Source: Chromatiales bacterium (ex Bugula neritina AB1) | GTDB taxonomy: Bacteria > Pseudomonadota > Gammaproteobacteria > Granulosicoccales > Granulosicoccaceae | Direction: 5' to 3' | Length of the DNA: 64,000 nucleotides | Assembly (NCBI GenBank): GCA_001730015.1 | Contig: MDLA01000158.1 | Coordinates: 1 to 64,000, forward strand | Shown here: positions 1-8,045 of the stretch, in pieces | Position numbering within the stretch: position 1 is the first letter of the stretch | How the letters are laid out: every line of letters starts with the position of its first letter | Notes under the pieces: model-generated | Database searches by the model: none | What the model was told of the DNA's origin: nothing | What the model saw: the letters and a program-made list of their open reading frames with translations, nothing else | Made by a program: the position numbers and the translations under genes

Positions 1-941
1 TTGAATGGAGCCGACAATCCCTTTGAACCGATCTTCAAAATTCGTGGTGAGTTCAAGCCAGTGCTCCGGCGAGATATTAAGTCGTTGGATAATCGGTGGC
101 AGATTATCGAGAATCGCACCGCGTTTGTCTTCGCGAACAATTCGGCCGGTCCAGTCAACCAGTTCGATGTAATCAAGTAAATTGAATTCCAGTCCGGGTG
201 GCATTGGCTGGCGAGGATTGCCGGCAAATGTCATCAATGATCGAGGCTGACTATCCTCTGGAGCTTCCAGCGTCGGATTACCATCATCGCCAGCTGTTTT
301 GTTTTTCCAGTAATCAATCCGTAACTGAATACTGGTATAGTCGGATTGTTCCGGGGTGGGAGCGATGGCAGCCCTGATGGGATTGAGATCGACATAGGCC
401 ATGGCACTGAGTACGGCCTGTTCATCAAGGAGTGCCTGTGATTTGAATCGAGCCTCCCAAAAATGCTCGGTACATTTGTCTTCTTTGTTGGCCCGGCGAG
501 CGATACCTTCGTTGAGGAATTTCATAAACCAACTGATATCATACAAGCGCTTGCGCCAGGTATCGACAAACAGATCGAGATGATCGCGTTCTCAGGGCTC
601 GATGCGCTCATTGTTCATATATTTATGAGTTATTTCTGTACCGGCAATGAGTTGATGTGCCCGTCGAACAATGGACTCAGGTTCGTCGGCGAGGCATTCG
701 TCTCTACAAACATGCAGGACGAGGTGTAGGTGATTGGACATCACACAAAAAGCTGCAATTTCGATAGAAAAAACGGAGGCAAGACGCAACATGTCGTCTT
801 GATTTGCTGCCGGCGATGTTCGTAGCTACGATTAGAGAAGCGGTCAAACCCACAAAGAAATGCTTGGCGTGTACAGCGACTCACGCAATGGTAAAACGAA
901 GTGTCATCGAGGGAGATTTGTTGTTTTCGAGGCTTGGTCAC
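1..941 (-). pseudogene. Decayed Y1-type (IS200/RAYT-like) transposase, cut by window edge
   Basis: Read on the minus strand from 941, the N-terminus (MTKPRKQQISLDD, then FYHCVSRC and SYEHRR) is that of the single-strand Y1 transposases. Near 790-800 the frame shifts, and the protein resumes with LASVFSIEIAAFCVMSNHLHLVLHV, which holds the HLH metal-binding motif. A TGA at 594-592 interrupts that frame; after it the reading is open to base 1 with typical text (RLYDISWFMKFLNE, FWEARFKSQALLDEQ, MAYVDLNPIRA). There is therefore one frameshift plus one in-frame stop, and the gene should be dead unless these are sequencing errors. The family acts on REP-like or IS200-like DNA hairpins. Palindromic repeats elsewhere in the window are possible substrates, but that link is inference. 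Confidence 0.82.
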
Positions 942-1089
942 AGCGAATACGTCCTACAGCAAATTACTAAAGTAAACTACGGCTTGAATGTTGCCGGAAT
1001 GATGAGCATTGCAATGCGACGGAAATCACATTTTCCTTTTTTATGATGCCTGTCCGTGTTTTTCGATAAGGCTGCACAGGAATATCTAA

Positions 1090-1365
1090 ATGGCAAAAAA
1101 AATTACCAAGGGTTCTGTATTCAACGCAATAGAAACTGATGCAGGAGTTGCAGAACAACTCAAAATTAAAGCAGCTCTCATGGACTGCATTAGAAACTAT
1201 ATTGCAGAAGAGGATATCACTCAACAAGAAGCAGCTGATCGTATGGGTGTTCAGCGTTCCCGTATAGGTGATATTTCAAGAGGCCATATTAGTGTCTTTT
1301 CAATAGATGCCTTGGTTGCAATGGCTGCACGTGTAAATCTACATCCGGTGAAAATCGCAGCATAA
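1090..1365 (+). CDS. XRE-family HTH protein, orphan antitoxin-like
   Basis: This 91-residue protein is almost entirely a helix-turn-helix domain. The HTH lies at about residues 43-80 (ITQQEAADRMGV, then RIGDISRG and FSIDALVAMA), the layout of HTH_37/HigA-type antitoxin regulators. Such proteins normally bind their own promoter and neutralise a RelE/HigB-type toxin encoded next to them. No toxin gene can be read within 400 bases on either side; a PIN-toxin fragment lies 280 bases downstream but belongs to a different toxin family. The ATG at 1090 is the natural start, with a weak AGGAATATC upstream. It may be a solitary repressor, a remnant antitoxin, or a regulator of the neighbouring retron; the last is inference from position only. 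Confidence 0.8.
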   Translation: MAKKITKGSVFNAIETDAGVAEQLKIKAALMDCIRNYIAEEDITQQEAADRMGVQRSRIGDISRGHISVFSIDALVAMAARVNLHPVKIAA

Positions 1366-1642
1366 AAAATAAGCTAACGAATAGGATAGATCGACTTTTT
1401 ACGGCGATCTTATCCAATTGTATATGCTGTTACAAAAGCGCAGATATTTGCCTCAGCCCTCTGAGCAGTGACAATCATGGATTTACAGAAACAGTAAATC
1501 AATAGGTATTCGATTCGATCAGTTTTTCCAAATGCCCGGCCGTTGATTACAACATGACAACCTAGTGCCATCAATACAAAAAGGACATCCATTTTTAGAA
1601 AATATTTAACTTGAAGGCAATAGACCCAGATTGTTTTCATGA

Positions 1643-1834
1643 GACGGATTTACGATAGGTGTCCGATTAATTTGCCGAATTGATTTTCTACTTACATGGA
1701 ATTTTAGACACATTAACAACGCACACTCGAAAGCGAATGTGCGACTGGCAATCGAAGGGCATGGTTACATTTGCCCAGAATTATGTTCCTTTGAAGAGTT
1801 GTGTGAGGGAGCTATGCCCCCTACGTCAAGATAG
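1643..1834 (+). pseudogene. C-terminal fragment of a PIN-domain toxin-like protein
   Basis: An open frame without a start codon runs from just after a TGA (1640-1642) to a TAG at 1832-1834. It reads IDFLLTWNFRHINNAHSKA, then AIEGHGYICPELCSFEELCEG. DFLLTWN-R-I-NA followed by GY-P-(I)C-PEEL is the C-terminal half of VapC-like PIN-domain proteins. The N-terminal half with the other acidic residues is absent, so this is a remnant. The rest of the 607-base stretch between the HTH gene and the retron RNA (1366-1642 and 1835-1972) shows no convincing gene. Confidence 0.55.
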
Positions 1835-1938
1835 CTGCACGAAATTCAAGGAATACTCTTACTGCCAGCCGGCCTTTTGTTTTATTTAAACCGACGTACT
1901 TGCTCAAACGAAAAGTCCGCCCGCTGCTGGTGAGATAC

Positions 1939-1967
1939 TTGATTTTTGCCGTTGTAGCAAATACCGT
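1939..1967 (+). promoter_or_regulatory. Possible weak sigma-70 promoter for the retron RNA
   Basis: TTGATT (1939-1944), a 17-base spacer and TACCGT (1962-1967) would place a transcription start at about 1973-1975, exactly where the retron a1 arm begins. Both boxes are poor matches to consensus, so the support comes mainly from this positional coincidence. Confidence 0.28.
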
Positions 1968-1972
1968 CTGAC

Positions 1973-2119
1973 TACGGCATCCTGGTTCTTCCAGCGTAGT
2001 TAACTCCTCGCTGGGCTTTGGGGCTACCCCAAGGTAATGTATTGCTTCCATTACGTGGCCAGAACGGCCCTGCACTGCGTGCAGATCTGTTCTTGCGATA
2101 TTATGAGCAGGATGCCGTA
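1973..2119 (+). ncRNA. Predicted retron msr-msd RNA
   Basis: A perfect 12-base inverted repeat, TACGGCATCCTG (1973-1984) and CAGGATGCCGTA (2108-2119), brackets 123 bases ending 11 bases before the reverse transcriptase ATG. This matches the a1/a2 stem of a retron. Inside it I can fold: CCAGCG/CGCTGG (1991-1996 with 2009-2014); C(T)TTGGGG/CCCCAA(G)G with a 3-base loop (2016-2034); GTAATG/CATTAC (2034-2039 with 2049-2054); and a long msd-like hairpin in which AGAACGG pairs with CTGTTCT (2061-2067 with 2087-2093), enclosing CTGCAC/GTGCAG (2070-2075 with 2079-2084). The branching guanosine is probably G1984 or G1985 at the end of a1, which is inference. Three short msr stems plus one long msd stem is the expected plan. 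Confidence 0.7.
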
Positions 2120-2130
2120 CTTCTTCAGAG

Positions 2131-3423
2131 ATGCCACCTGTGAACAAACTCAATTTTTTCAGCAAGCATCTGGCAATGTGGTTATCTCAGGCCGATTGGC
2201 ACTTTGTTACGCTACTAAGTACTGCAATTGAATGCGTTGATGAACTACCCGATGATTGCGATAGCTTAATAAACGAACTGCTACTCCGTTATCCGGAAAA
2301 ACCTTCAGAACCTGCTTTAGCGGGCCATTTGCAGTCGTCCTATCGATTATCCAGCTGGTTTAAGCGCGGTCAATCGGCTCCGAAGATCATGCGCTTTAAT
2401 CTCGATAGCCCTACCTTCATAGAACGAGACAATCGCGAGTACCCTAGAATTGACACACCCGGGGATCTGGCTGATTGGCTGAAGATAACACCATCGCAAC
2501 TCGAGTGGTTTAGCAATTGCTGGCGGTTCGACTCAAACACACCTCGCTATCTCCAACACTATCAGTATCAACTAATGGAAAAAAGAGATGGCAGAATGCG
2601 GCTGATCGAGAAACCCAAAACCACGCTGAAACGTCTACAACGAAAAATTTATCAGGAAATCTTAAGCACCCTGGAAACTCATCCCGCTGTTCACGGATTC
2701 CGAAAAGATAGAAATTGCATTTCCCATGCTTCAGTGCATACAGGGAAAAAATATTTGTTAATGTTCGATATTACGGATTGCTTCCAGTCTATCCACTGGC
2801 CTATGGTGAAGGTTGTTTTCAAACGAATGGGCTATCCGGATGCGGTATCTATTCTACTAACAGCGTTATGCACACACAGCGTTCGTCTGAAGCCAGCGCA
2901 GCTAAAGCTATTTGACACGGCACAAAGAAACAGGCTCAGGCAAAGACATCTACCGCAGGGAGCCCCGACCTCGCCCGCACTAACCAATGCAGCACTTCAT
3001 AGACTGGATATAAGACTCACCGGATTGGCTCACCATTTTGGATTAGATTACTCGCGCTATGCTGATGACCTGGCGATGTCAGGCAACACACATCGCGATT
3101 GGCGTTTCCTGGAGCCATTGATCGGCGGGATTTGCCTGGATGAAGGCGTCACACTTAACTATAAAAAAACGCGCATTAAAAAATCGCACCAAAAACAACG
3201 TGTGGTGGGAATCGTGGTTAATAGCAAGACGAATATTGATCGAAACTACTTCGATACACTCAAGGCCATACTGACAAATTGCACAAAATATGGTCTTGAT
3301 AGCCAGAATCGATATAGACACCCACATTTCCGTGCGCATCTGCTCGGGCGAATACAGTATGTTAAATCCCTGAATGAGCGACGGGGTGCTAAATTGGAGA
3401 AACTCTATCAGGCAATAAATTGA
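2131..3423 (+). CDS. Retron-type reverse transcriptase with N-terminal extension
   Basis: This 430-residue RNA-directed DNA polymerase would make msDNA from the RNA encoded directly upstream. Visible motifs are FRK after VHGF (187-192), catalytic MFDITDCF (211-218), QGAPTSPALTN (276-286), NAALH (286-290, fitting the NAxxH retron signature), the catalytic YADD (310-313), and RVVG (357-360) where retrons usually carry VTG. The text HYQYQLMEKRDGRMRLIE-KPK (143-163) resembles the myxobacterial-type retron RT branch. Retron RTs are usually about 300-330 residues; here roughly 110 extra N-terminal residues lack a recognised domain. No separate effector gene sits beside it, so the extension may carry that role (inference). 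No strong ribosome site precedes ATG 2131, and GTG 2140 is an alternative start. Confidence 0.9.
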   Translation: MPPVNKLNFFSKHLAMWLSQADWHFVTLLSTAIECVDELPDDCDSLINELLLRYPEKPSEPALAGHLQSSYRLSSWFKRGQSAPKIMRFNLDSPTFIERDNREYPRIDTPGDLADWLKITPSQLEWFSNCWRFDSNTPRYLQHYQYQLMEKRDGRMRLIEKPKTTLKRLQRKIYQEILSTLETHPAVHGFRKDRNCISHASVHTGKKYLLMFDITDCFQSIHWPMVKVVFKRMGYPDAVSILLTALCTHSVRLKPAQLKLFDTAQRNRLRQRHLPQGAPTSPALTNAALHRLDIRLTGLAHHFGLDYSRYADDLAMSGNTHRDWRFLEPLIGGICLDEGVTLNYKKTRIKKSHQKQRVVGIVVNSKTNIDRNYFDTLKAILTNCTKYGLDSQNRYRHPHFRAHLLGRIQYVKSLNERRGAKLEKLYQAIN

Positions 3424-3765
3424 AAAGAAAATATGGACACGCAATAGCAACCGGTTCTGGAGCGATTCAGCCTCGCCGGGTCTTCACCGGGTTGTACAGC
3501 TTGCTGACGTTACAAACCCATTCGCCGCCCGGAGAATTACCATTGATCTTCAGGAAGGTGCACCCGGACTAAAGCCATTTCCCTAAGTTGACTGACCAGT
3601 CGCTAAGGTCACTGAGCCGGAAAAGGTTCAAGATCTACATATTTGTGACCACACCTTTCGTTTACTAATCACACATGACTCTATTTTTATTTCATGAGTT
3701 TGGCACAATAATGAATACAAGTGCACTTTGTAGCCGATATTAAATTAAGCAAAAAGACTTTCTAA
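3424..3765. other. Intergenic, nothing recognised
   Basis: This 342-base A+T-rich gap lies downstream of the retron RT. There is no gene, clear terminator or repeat. A short open stretch on the minus strand (3467-3568) has no start codon and was rejected. It marks the junction between the accessory islet and the more G+C-rich chromosome that follows. Confidence 0.5.
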
Positions 3766-4695
3766 ATGAAACTTTTCTGGATAGCCGCAATCCCGCTCGC
3801 ATTTGCATCGGGAATAATAACAACAGTTGCTTTGCAACACTCCGGGTGGATCTATCTGACCGGTGTTTCAAAGCAGGTTGCGCCACCTGGCGCCCAGCCT
3901 GAGCATATATCCGCCATTACAACTGACCGAGTCCAGCCGGTAAACGACTCTGAAATCGCCGAACTCAAATTGAAACTGACTCAATTTCAAACTCAACTGG
4001 AAACGGCCACCCTCGATAGAGAATCAATTCGCTCTGAACTCGACACACTGCGTGAATTTTCCACCGACCTGCATGTTGGTGACCTCCCGCCATCTGATGT
4101 CCGCAGTGAAAATTCCGCTCCGAATACCCAGCGCCAAACGATAGCAAACCGCAACAACCGGCGTGGCTTTGGCGGGATCGACTCGCAGCAGCAGTACGAC
4201 GGCCTTGTTGCTGCGGGTGTCGATCAAACTACAGCGAGCGAGATCAAGCAACGTACCGACCAATGGGCACTTAAACGCCTTGATCTGATCGATACGGCCT
4301 CTCGCGAAGGGTGGCGGGATACCGATGAATTTACCGAAAAATTGAGTGCTCTGCGCGAACAACAGGTAGATATTCGAGCCGAAATCGGCGATGAGGCCTT
4401 TGACTCATATCTGTTTGCATCCGGTGAGAACAACCGGGTGCAGATTGAAAGTGTCATTGACGGTTCCGCTGCACAATCGGCCGGGGTTGTAGCGGGGGAC
4501 ATTGTGGTGAGCTATGCCGAGGCGTCTGTCTACCAGACTCGTGAACTGGCGCGCGCAACGCGCGACGGCACACGCAGTGAGTCTATATCACTGGTTGTGT
4601 TGCGCGAGGGCGAGTACCTGGATCTGGTCATCCCGCGCGGGCCATTGGGGGTTGGCTTGCGCGGGTTTCGACAATCACCACAAGAAAATCTATAA
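3766..4695 (+). CDS. Membrane-anchored PDZ-domain protein
   Basis: This 309-residue protein has one N-terminal hydrophobic segment (about 2-25, LFWIAAIPLAFASGIITTVAL). A predicted coiled coil follows (about 64-96, with repeated EL-LKL-Q-QLE heptads), then a low-complexity linker, a charged helical region (about 130-215), and a PDZ domain (about 225-300: IESVIDGSAAQSAGVVAGD, then PRGPLGVGL). No protease triad is present, so it is not a DegP/DegS-type enzyme. PDZ domains bind C-terminal peptides, so a periplasmic scaffold or quality-control role attached to the inner membrane is plausible but inferred. It is convergent with the PhoD-like gene, with a 57-base gap. Confidence 0.78.
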   Translation: MKLFWIAAIPLAFASGIITTVALQHSGWIYLTGVSKQVAPPGAQPEHISAITTDRVQPVNDSEIAELKLKLTQFQTQLETATLDRESIRSELDTLREFSTDLHVGDLPPSDVRSENSAPNTQRQTIANRNNRRGFGGIDSQQQYDGLVAAGVDQTTASEIKQRTDQWALKRLDLIDTASREGWRDTDEFTEKLSALREQQVDIRAEIGDEAFDSYLFASGENNRVQIESVIDGSAAQSAGVVAGDIVVSYAEASVYQTRELARATRDGTRSESISLVVLREGEYLDLVIPRGPLGVGLRGFRQSPQENL

Positions 4696-4752
4696 CCCGG
4701 CAATCTCCATATCAGGTGTTCTATGGAAGTTGCTCCCGCGGCGCGCAGTACG

Positions 4753-5847
4753 CTATTGATCAGTCCAGTAGCGCCCGTGAAGATACAGATTTTTCTCCAC
4801 CTGCTTTATATTTGAATCATCATAAACACTAAAAGTCAGTTGCACGGGCGTGTTATCCCAGTTGATATCCAGCATGGAAAAATTACGCCCGAAATAGCTA
4901 AATTCGACACCATAGTAATAGCGAAAAACCCGCGAAACCCATTTTCTTCTCATGTAGTGGGTTAATCCGCTGCTCATGAACTCATGGTAAATCCGTCCAC
5001 GTTCCGACTCTGCCAGGTGCGCCGAGAAGTGCCGATCGCCGGTTAAAAATATAACGCCGGGCACTTTGTATTTTTCAATCAGTCGAAAGAGCTTTTTACG
5101 TGCCCATTTAAAATCCTGCCATTCTTCGGCATAGGGCAGCTGATCCGACAGCACCGAAAATCCACTGACAATAAAGTTGATTACAGGCTCACCAGTCGCA
5201 AACTGTTGCTCAAGCCATTGCCATTGCTGCTTACCGAGTACATCGGCTCGCCCGCTTCCAGGGAGATCCCGGTGATAACGGGTATCTAGTAGGATCAGCC
5301 GGACTTGCCGCTCGCCACTACCGTAAGTCCGCGAGGTGTAAATTCCCTCACGCTGCCTCCTGACACTGTCGGCCGGTTCCCCGAGAAAGTCTAGAAATAG
5401 TTGCTGGCTTTGTTTTTTTATCGGGTTGTTTTTGCCGCTGTCATTGTTGCCAAAGTCATGATCATCCCAGATACCTGCCACCGGCACACTGTTAAGAAAT
5501 TGCTGATATGCGGGTTTTGACAGTTGCTCCTGATACTTGCGTTTCATTTCCTCAGGGTCTTCTGTATCCGCGTAGATCACATCACCAGCCCAGAGAAACA
5601 AATCCGGGCGATGTGATTCGATTATCGACCACATGGGTTGCGGCAAATGGGAATGATTACACGAACCGAAGGCCAGACGAGTTAGATCAGCGCCGTGGGC
5701 ATTGAATGATGCCAGACAATAGAACAGCAGAACGCCGGTCGGAAGTAGCCGCCTGAAAATTAGCCTAATAAATATTAGCCTGAAGTTAGTAACGGGAATT
5801 TCCCTACCGGGCAGGAAGAACACAGTTCGACAGGATAGTCGTGCCAT
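4753..5847 (-). CDS. PhoD-like alkaline phosphatase / phosphodiesterase
   Basis: This 364-residue metallophosphoesterase is of the alkaline phosphatase D type, which releases phosphate from phosphomono- or diesters in the periplasm. Metal-binding motifs in order are FGSCNHS, LWAGDVIYAD, IWDDHDFGNND (the PhoD hallmark) and LTGDRHFSAH. A hydrophobic export segment lies around residues 34-50 and ends ASFNAHGAD. About 20 polar residues precede the signal-like region, so a later start is possible, although none has an obvious ribosome site. The C-terminal part (MRRKWVSRVFRYYYGVEFSYFG) also fits PhoD relatives. Substrate is not predictable from sequence. No pho-box was identified. Confidence 0.87.
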   Translation of the reverse strand: MARLSCRTVFFLPGREIPVTNFRLIFIRLIFRRLLPTGVLLFYCLASFNAHGADLTRLAFGSCNHSHLPQPMWSIIESHRPDLFLWAGDVIYADTEDPEEMKRKYQEQLSKPAYQQFLNSVPVAGIWDDHDFGNNDSGKNNPIKKQSQQLFLDFLGEPADSVRRQREGIYTSRTYGSGERQVRLILLDTRYHRDLPGSGRADVLGKQQWQWLEQQFATGEPVINFIVSGFSVLSDQLPYAEEWQDFKWARKKLFRLIEKYKVPGVIFLTGDRHFSAHLAESERGRIYHEFMSSGLTHYMRRKWVSRVFRYYYGVEFSYFGRNFSMLDINWDNTPVQLTFSVYDDSNIKQVEKNLYLHGRYWTDQ

Positions 5848-5929
5848 GCTGACACAGAAATTACAACGGGAGCAGCAGGCTCAAGCTTTCGTTACAAATT
5901 GCACTGAACAACAACCACCAGTGCGATCT

Positions 5930-7294
5930 TTACTCTGCCAGCCCGTTAAGTGTATCCATCATTGGTGTGATTACCGGGGTCAGCACCGAGCCGACTCCCT
6001 GCCGTGTCATGGTGGTATCGACCAGCGGATTCAACCGTGACAGGCCGCTGTCGATTGCCGTTTTCAAGGGGTTTCTCGCTGCATCGGGCAGTGTTGCAAA
6101 GGTTTCGTTAACCTCCATCAGGCTATTGCTGGCGGACTCAAGTCTGGCTAATGCGGTTTTTGCCGATGTTTCATCTGTCGAGGTAAGTAATACAGATGAC
6201 GTTACCCCAAATACACGACCGATCTTTCGACTGATCCCGTCAAGGTTGTAGCCCACATTAGCGTTGGTGACTTCTACAGCCAGTTCGGCCGGATTAATTG
6301 CAGCGGTATAAACGGTAGCGCCTGTGACCGGATCATATGGAAACCGTGGCATAGCCGTGTTGCCCGAATCCGTTACAACTCCAGTGGATGGGATATCAGC
6401 CATGGCAACTACCGCATAGATACTGGCTCCGGTGACCGGATCGTAGGGCAACCGTACTGAATCTGTGCCCGGCGCGCTCTCGCTGGCTTCGGCAACTACA
6501 TTTGCAACGGCGCTCTCGATATTAGTCGTATCATCAGCTGCGATGGTTGCAGAGTCTGTTACTGCATTCTCAGCTGCATTATAAATAGTAGCGCCAGTTA
6601 CCTGATCAAAGGGTAAGCGCCCGGTGGCAGACCCTGTTGCGCTACTCACGGGCTCATTGGCGGGCTCATTGGCGGGTTCGCTCGACGACGAATCATCCGT
6701 CGGATATATTGTGGCACCGGTCACCGGGTCAAACGGAAAACGCACACTAGGTGATGCCGAGCCTCCGGCCGACCCACTGGCCGTTTCAGTAACTTTGCCT
6801 GTGACTGGCGCAGGCTCTGCATCTGATGATGCGGGGTAAATAGTAGCGCCGGTAACCGGGTCATAGGGCAATCGCACATCAGCATCAGCACTGGATTCTT
6901 TCGCTGACGGGTAAATAGTTGCCCCGGTGACCGGGTCAAACGGAAAACGTTCGCTGCCAGCGACAGAAGCACCTGCCGCATCAACGCTAACCGGTTCGCT
7001 ACTGGCAGTAGTATAGATAGACGCGCCGGTTACCGGATCAAACGGAAATCGCTTTGCCTGTGCGCCTTCCGTTGCAACAATTGCTTCAGAGGAAACAGCT
7101 GCGTCTGCCGGCAGGTTTTCTGCTCGATAGATCGTAGCACCCGTTACCGGATCAACCGGAAACCGGCCATTTGCCATTAGCGCAGACTCACCGGTTGCAG
7201 TCTCTTTTGCATGCACCGGAGAGACACCAGTCACTGATATAGCCGACAAGCCGAGCGCCATCAATATGGCTATCGAGAGCTTTCCTTTCAACAC
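5930..7294 (-). CDS. Secreted protein with eight RFPxDPVTGATIY repeats
   Basis: The start is set by a strong AAGGAGGAG ending 7 bases before GTG 7294, giving 454 residues. A signal peptide (about 1-30, LSIAILMALGLSAIS ... VHAKE) is followed by eight copies of a 13-residue motif R[FL]P[FYV]D[PQ]VTGA[TS][IV]Y between residues 44 and 329. The copies are separated by Ala/Ser/Glu-rich linkers of 20-45 residues. The last 125 residues form a different, probably helical domain (LDGISRKIGRVFGV ... MMDTLNGLAE). I do not recognise the family. Repeats are near-identical while linkers vary freely, so the motif is under selection, perhaps as a binding or assembly unit outside the cytoplasm. This protein is monocistronic. 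Confidence 0.85.
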   Translation of the reverse strand: MLKGKLSIAILMALGLSAISVTGVSPVHAKETATGESALMANGRFPVDPVTGATIYRAENLPADAAVSSEAIVATEGAQAKRFPFDPVTGASIYTTASSEPVSVDAAGASVAGSERFPFDPVTGATIYPSAKESSADADVRLPYDPVTGATIYPASSDAEPAPVTGKVTETASGSAGGSASPSVRFPFDPVTGATIYPTDDSSSSEPANEPANEPVSSATGSATGRLPFDQVTGATIYNAAENAVTDSATIAADDTTNIESAVANVVAEASESAPGTDSVRLPYDPVTGASIYAVVAMADIPSTGVVTDSGNTAMPRFPYDPVTGATVYTAAINPAELAVEVTNANVGYNLDGISRKIGRVFGVTSSVLLTSTDETSAKTALARLESASNSLMEVNETFATLPDAARNPLKTAIDSGLSRLNPLVDTTMTRQGVGSVLTPVITPMMDTLNGLAE

Positions 7295-7667
7295 GATTTT
7301 TCTCCTCCTTATTAGCTGGTCGCGCCGTACAGGAGAATATGCACTCCCGCTGCAACCACAGTAGAATTTTGTTTTAAAAACAAGTACCGCAGCTATGGTA
7401 ACACGACAAAATTCGATGCCCAATTTTGTTGTCGAATAAGCACATCAGATAACACAGATGCAGCCTTGAAGCGTTAATCCATTCAGTTTTCCGCATACAA
7501 CTGTATAAAAAAAGATACACATTGCCCTGGAGCAGCCGCGACCTGGGCAAAAAATACGGGTACACCGGACGTTGATGATCCAATGGCCGGGGAGCCCGTA
7601 ACTTAAACTGTCGCTCTTGCTGTTCAGAAACCAGTACGGATTTGACAGAATTCCGTATTTGAAACCG
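7295..7667. other. Intergenic region upstream of the DPVTG-repeat gene
   Basis: This 373-base gap lies between the cytochrome c stop and the repeat-protein start, both on the minus strand. It contains the ribosome site described for the repeat protein. A weak stem, TACGGA/TCCGTA (about 7636-7658), follows the cytochrome gene without a clear T-tract. No further gene was seen. Confidence 0.4.
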
Positions 7668-8006
7668 CTATTTTTGAATAGAATCGAACCACGCGCTTAT
7701 GGCTTTTATATCGGTATCTGAAAGCCTTGCAGCGACCGCTGACATAATCGCATGTTGACGAGAGCCTGTTCTAAAATTTTCAAGCTCACGCTTTACAAAT
7801 GCCCCGACCAAGGTACCTGAACCCTGTTGCTGAGCGGCGGCTTGCAGCCCATAGCGCCCATGGCACCGCGTACAACCCTGTGCTTTATTCCGCCCTTCTT
7901 TGATCAGCGCTTTTGCATTGTCAGCCGACAAGTTGGGAGCAACAACGATTGCGACTGCCAGCAGCACAGCTTTAACAACAACTACGTAAGATTTAGCTGA
8001 ACACAT
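7668..8006 (-). CDS. Small class I c-type cytochrome
   Basis: This 112-residue periplasmic electron carrier has a signal peptide (about 1-28, with VVVVKAVLLAVAIVVAP), a haem-attachment motif CTRCH at 45-49, and a likely axial methionine in the HAIMSA segment (about residue 88). The C-terminal LSDTDIKAISAWF helix is standard for cytochrome c4/c553-like domains. It lies 39 bases downstream of the peptide ABC operon on the same strand. A functional link to peptide uptake is not evident. Its redox partner cannot be named from this window. Confidence 0.88.
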   Translation of the reverse strand: MCSAKSYVVVVKAVLLAVAIVVAPNLSADNAKALIKEGRNKAQGCTRCHGRYGLQAAAQQQGSGTLVGAFVKRELENFRTGSRQHAIMSAVAARLSDTDIKAISAWFDSIQK

Positions 8007-8045
8007 AAGCCGGCGACGCTCTACATTGCCCTTTTGTATTAACCG

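Noticed and set aside
1410..1640. 76-residue open frame on the minus strand between the HTH gene and the PIN fragment
   Set aside because: Cys/Ile-rich text without a domain or ribosome site, in a region that looks decayed.
1821..2165. 114-residue open frame on the minus strand across the retron RNA
   Set aside because: It results from antisense reading through the structured RNA; no domain, and the inverted repeats explain the sequence better.
3467..3568. Short open stretch on the minus strand, with text such as FLKINGNSPGGEWVCNVSKL
   Set aside because: It has no start codon after the preceding stop and only about 34 codons. It reads like a protein C-terminus but I cannot place it in a family.
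6320..7160. Regularly spaced near-identical DNA repeats resembling a CRISPR array
   Set aside because: Spacing varies and the repeats fall in one reading frame as the DPVTG protein motif, so they are coding repeats.
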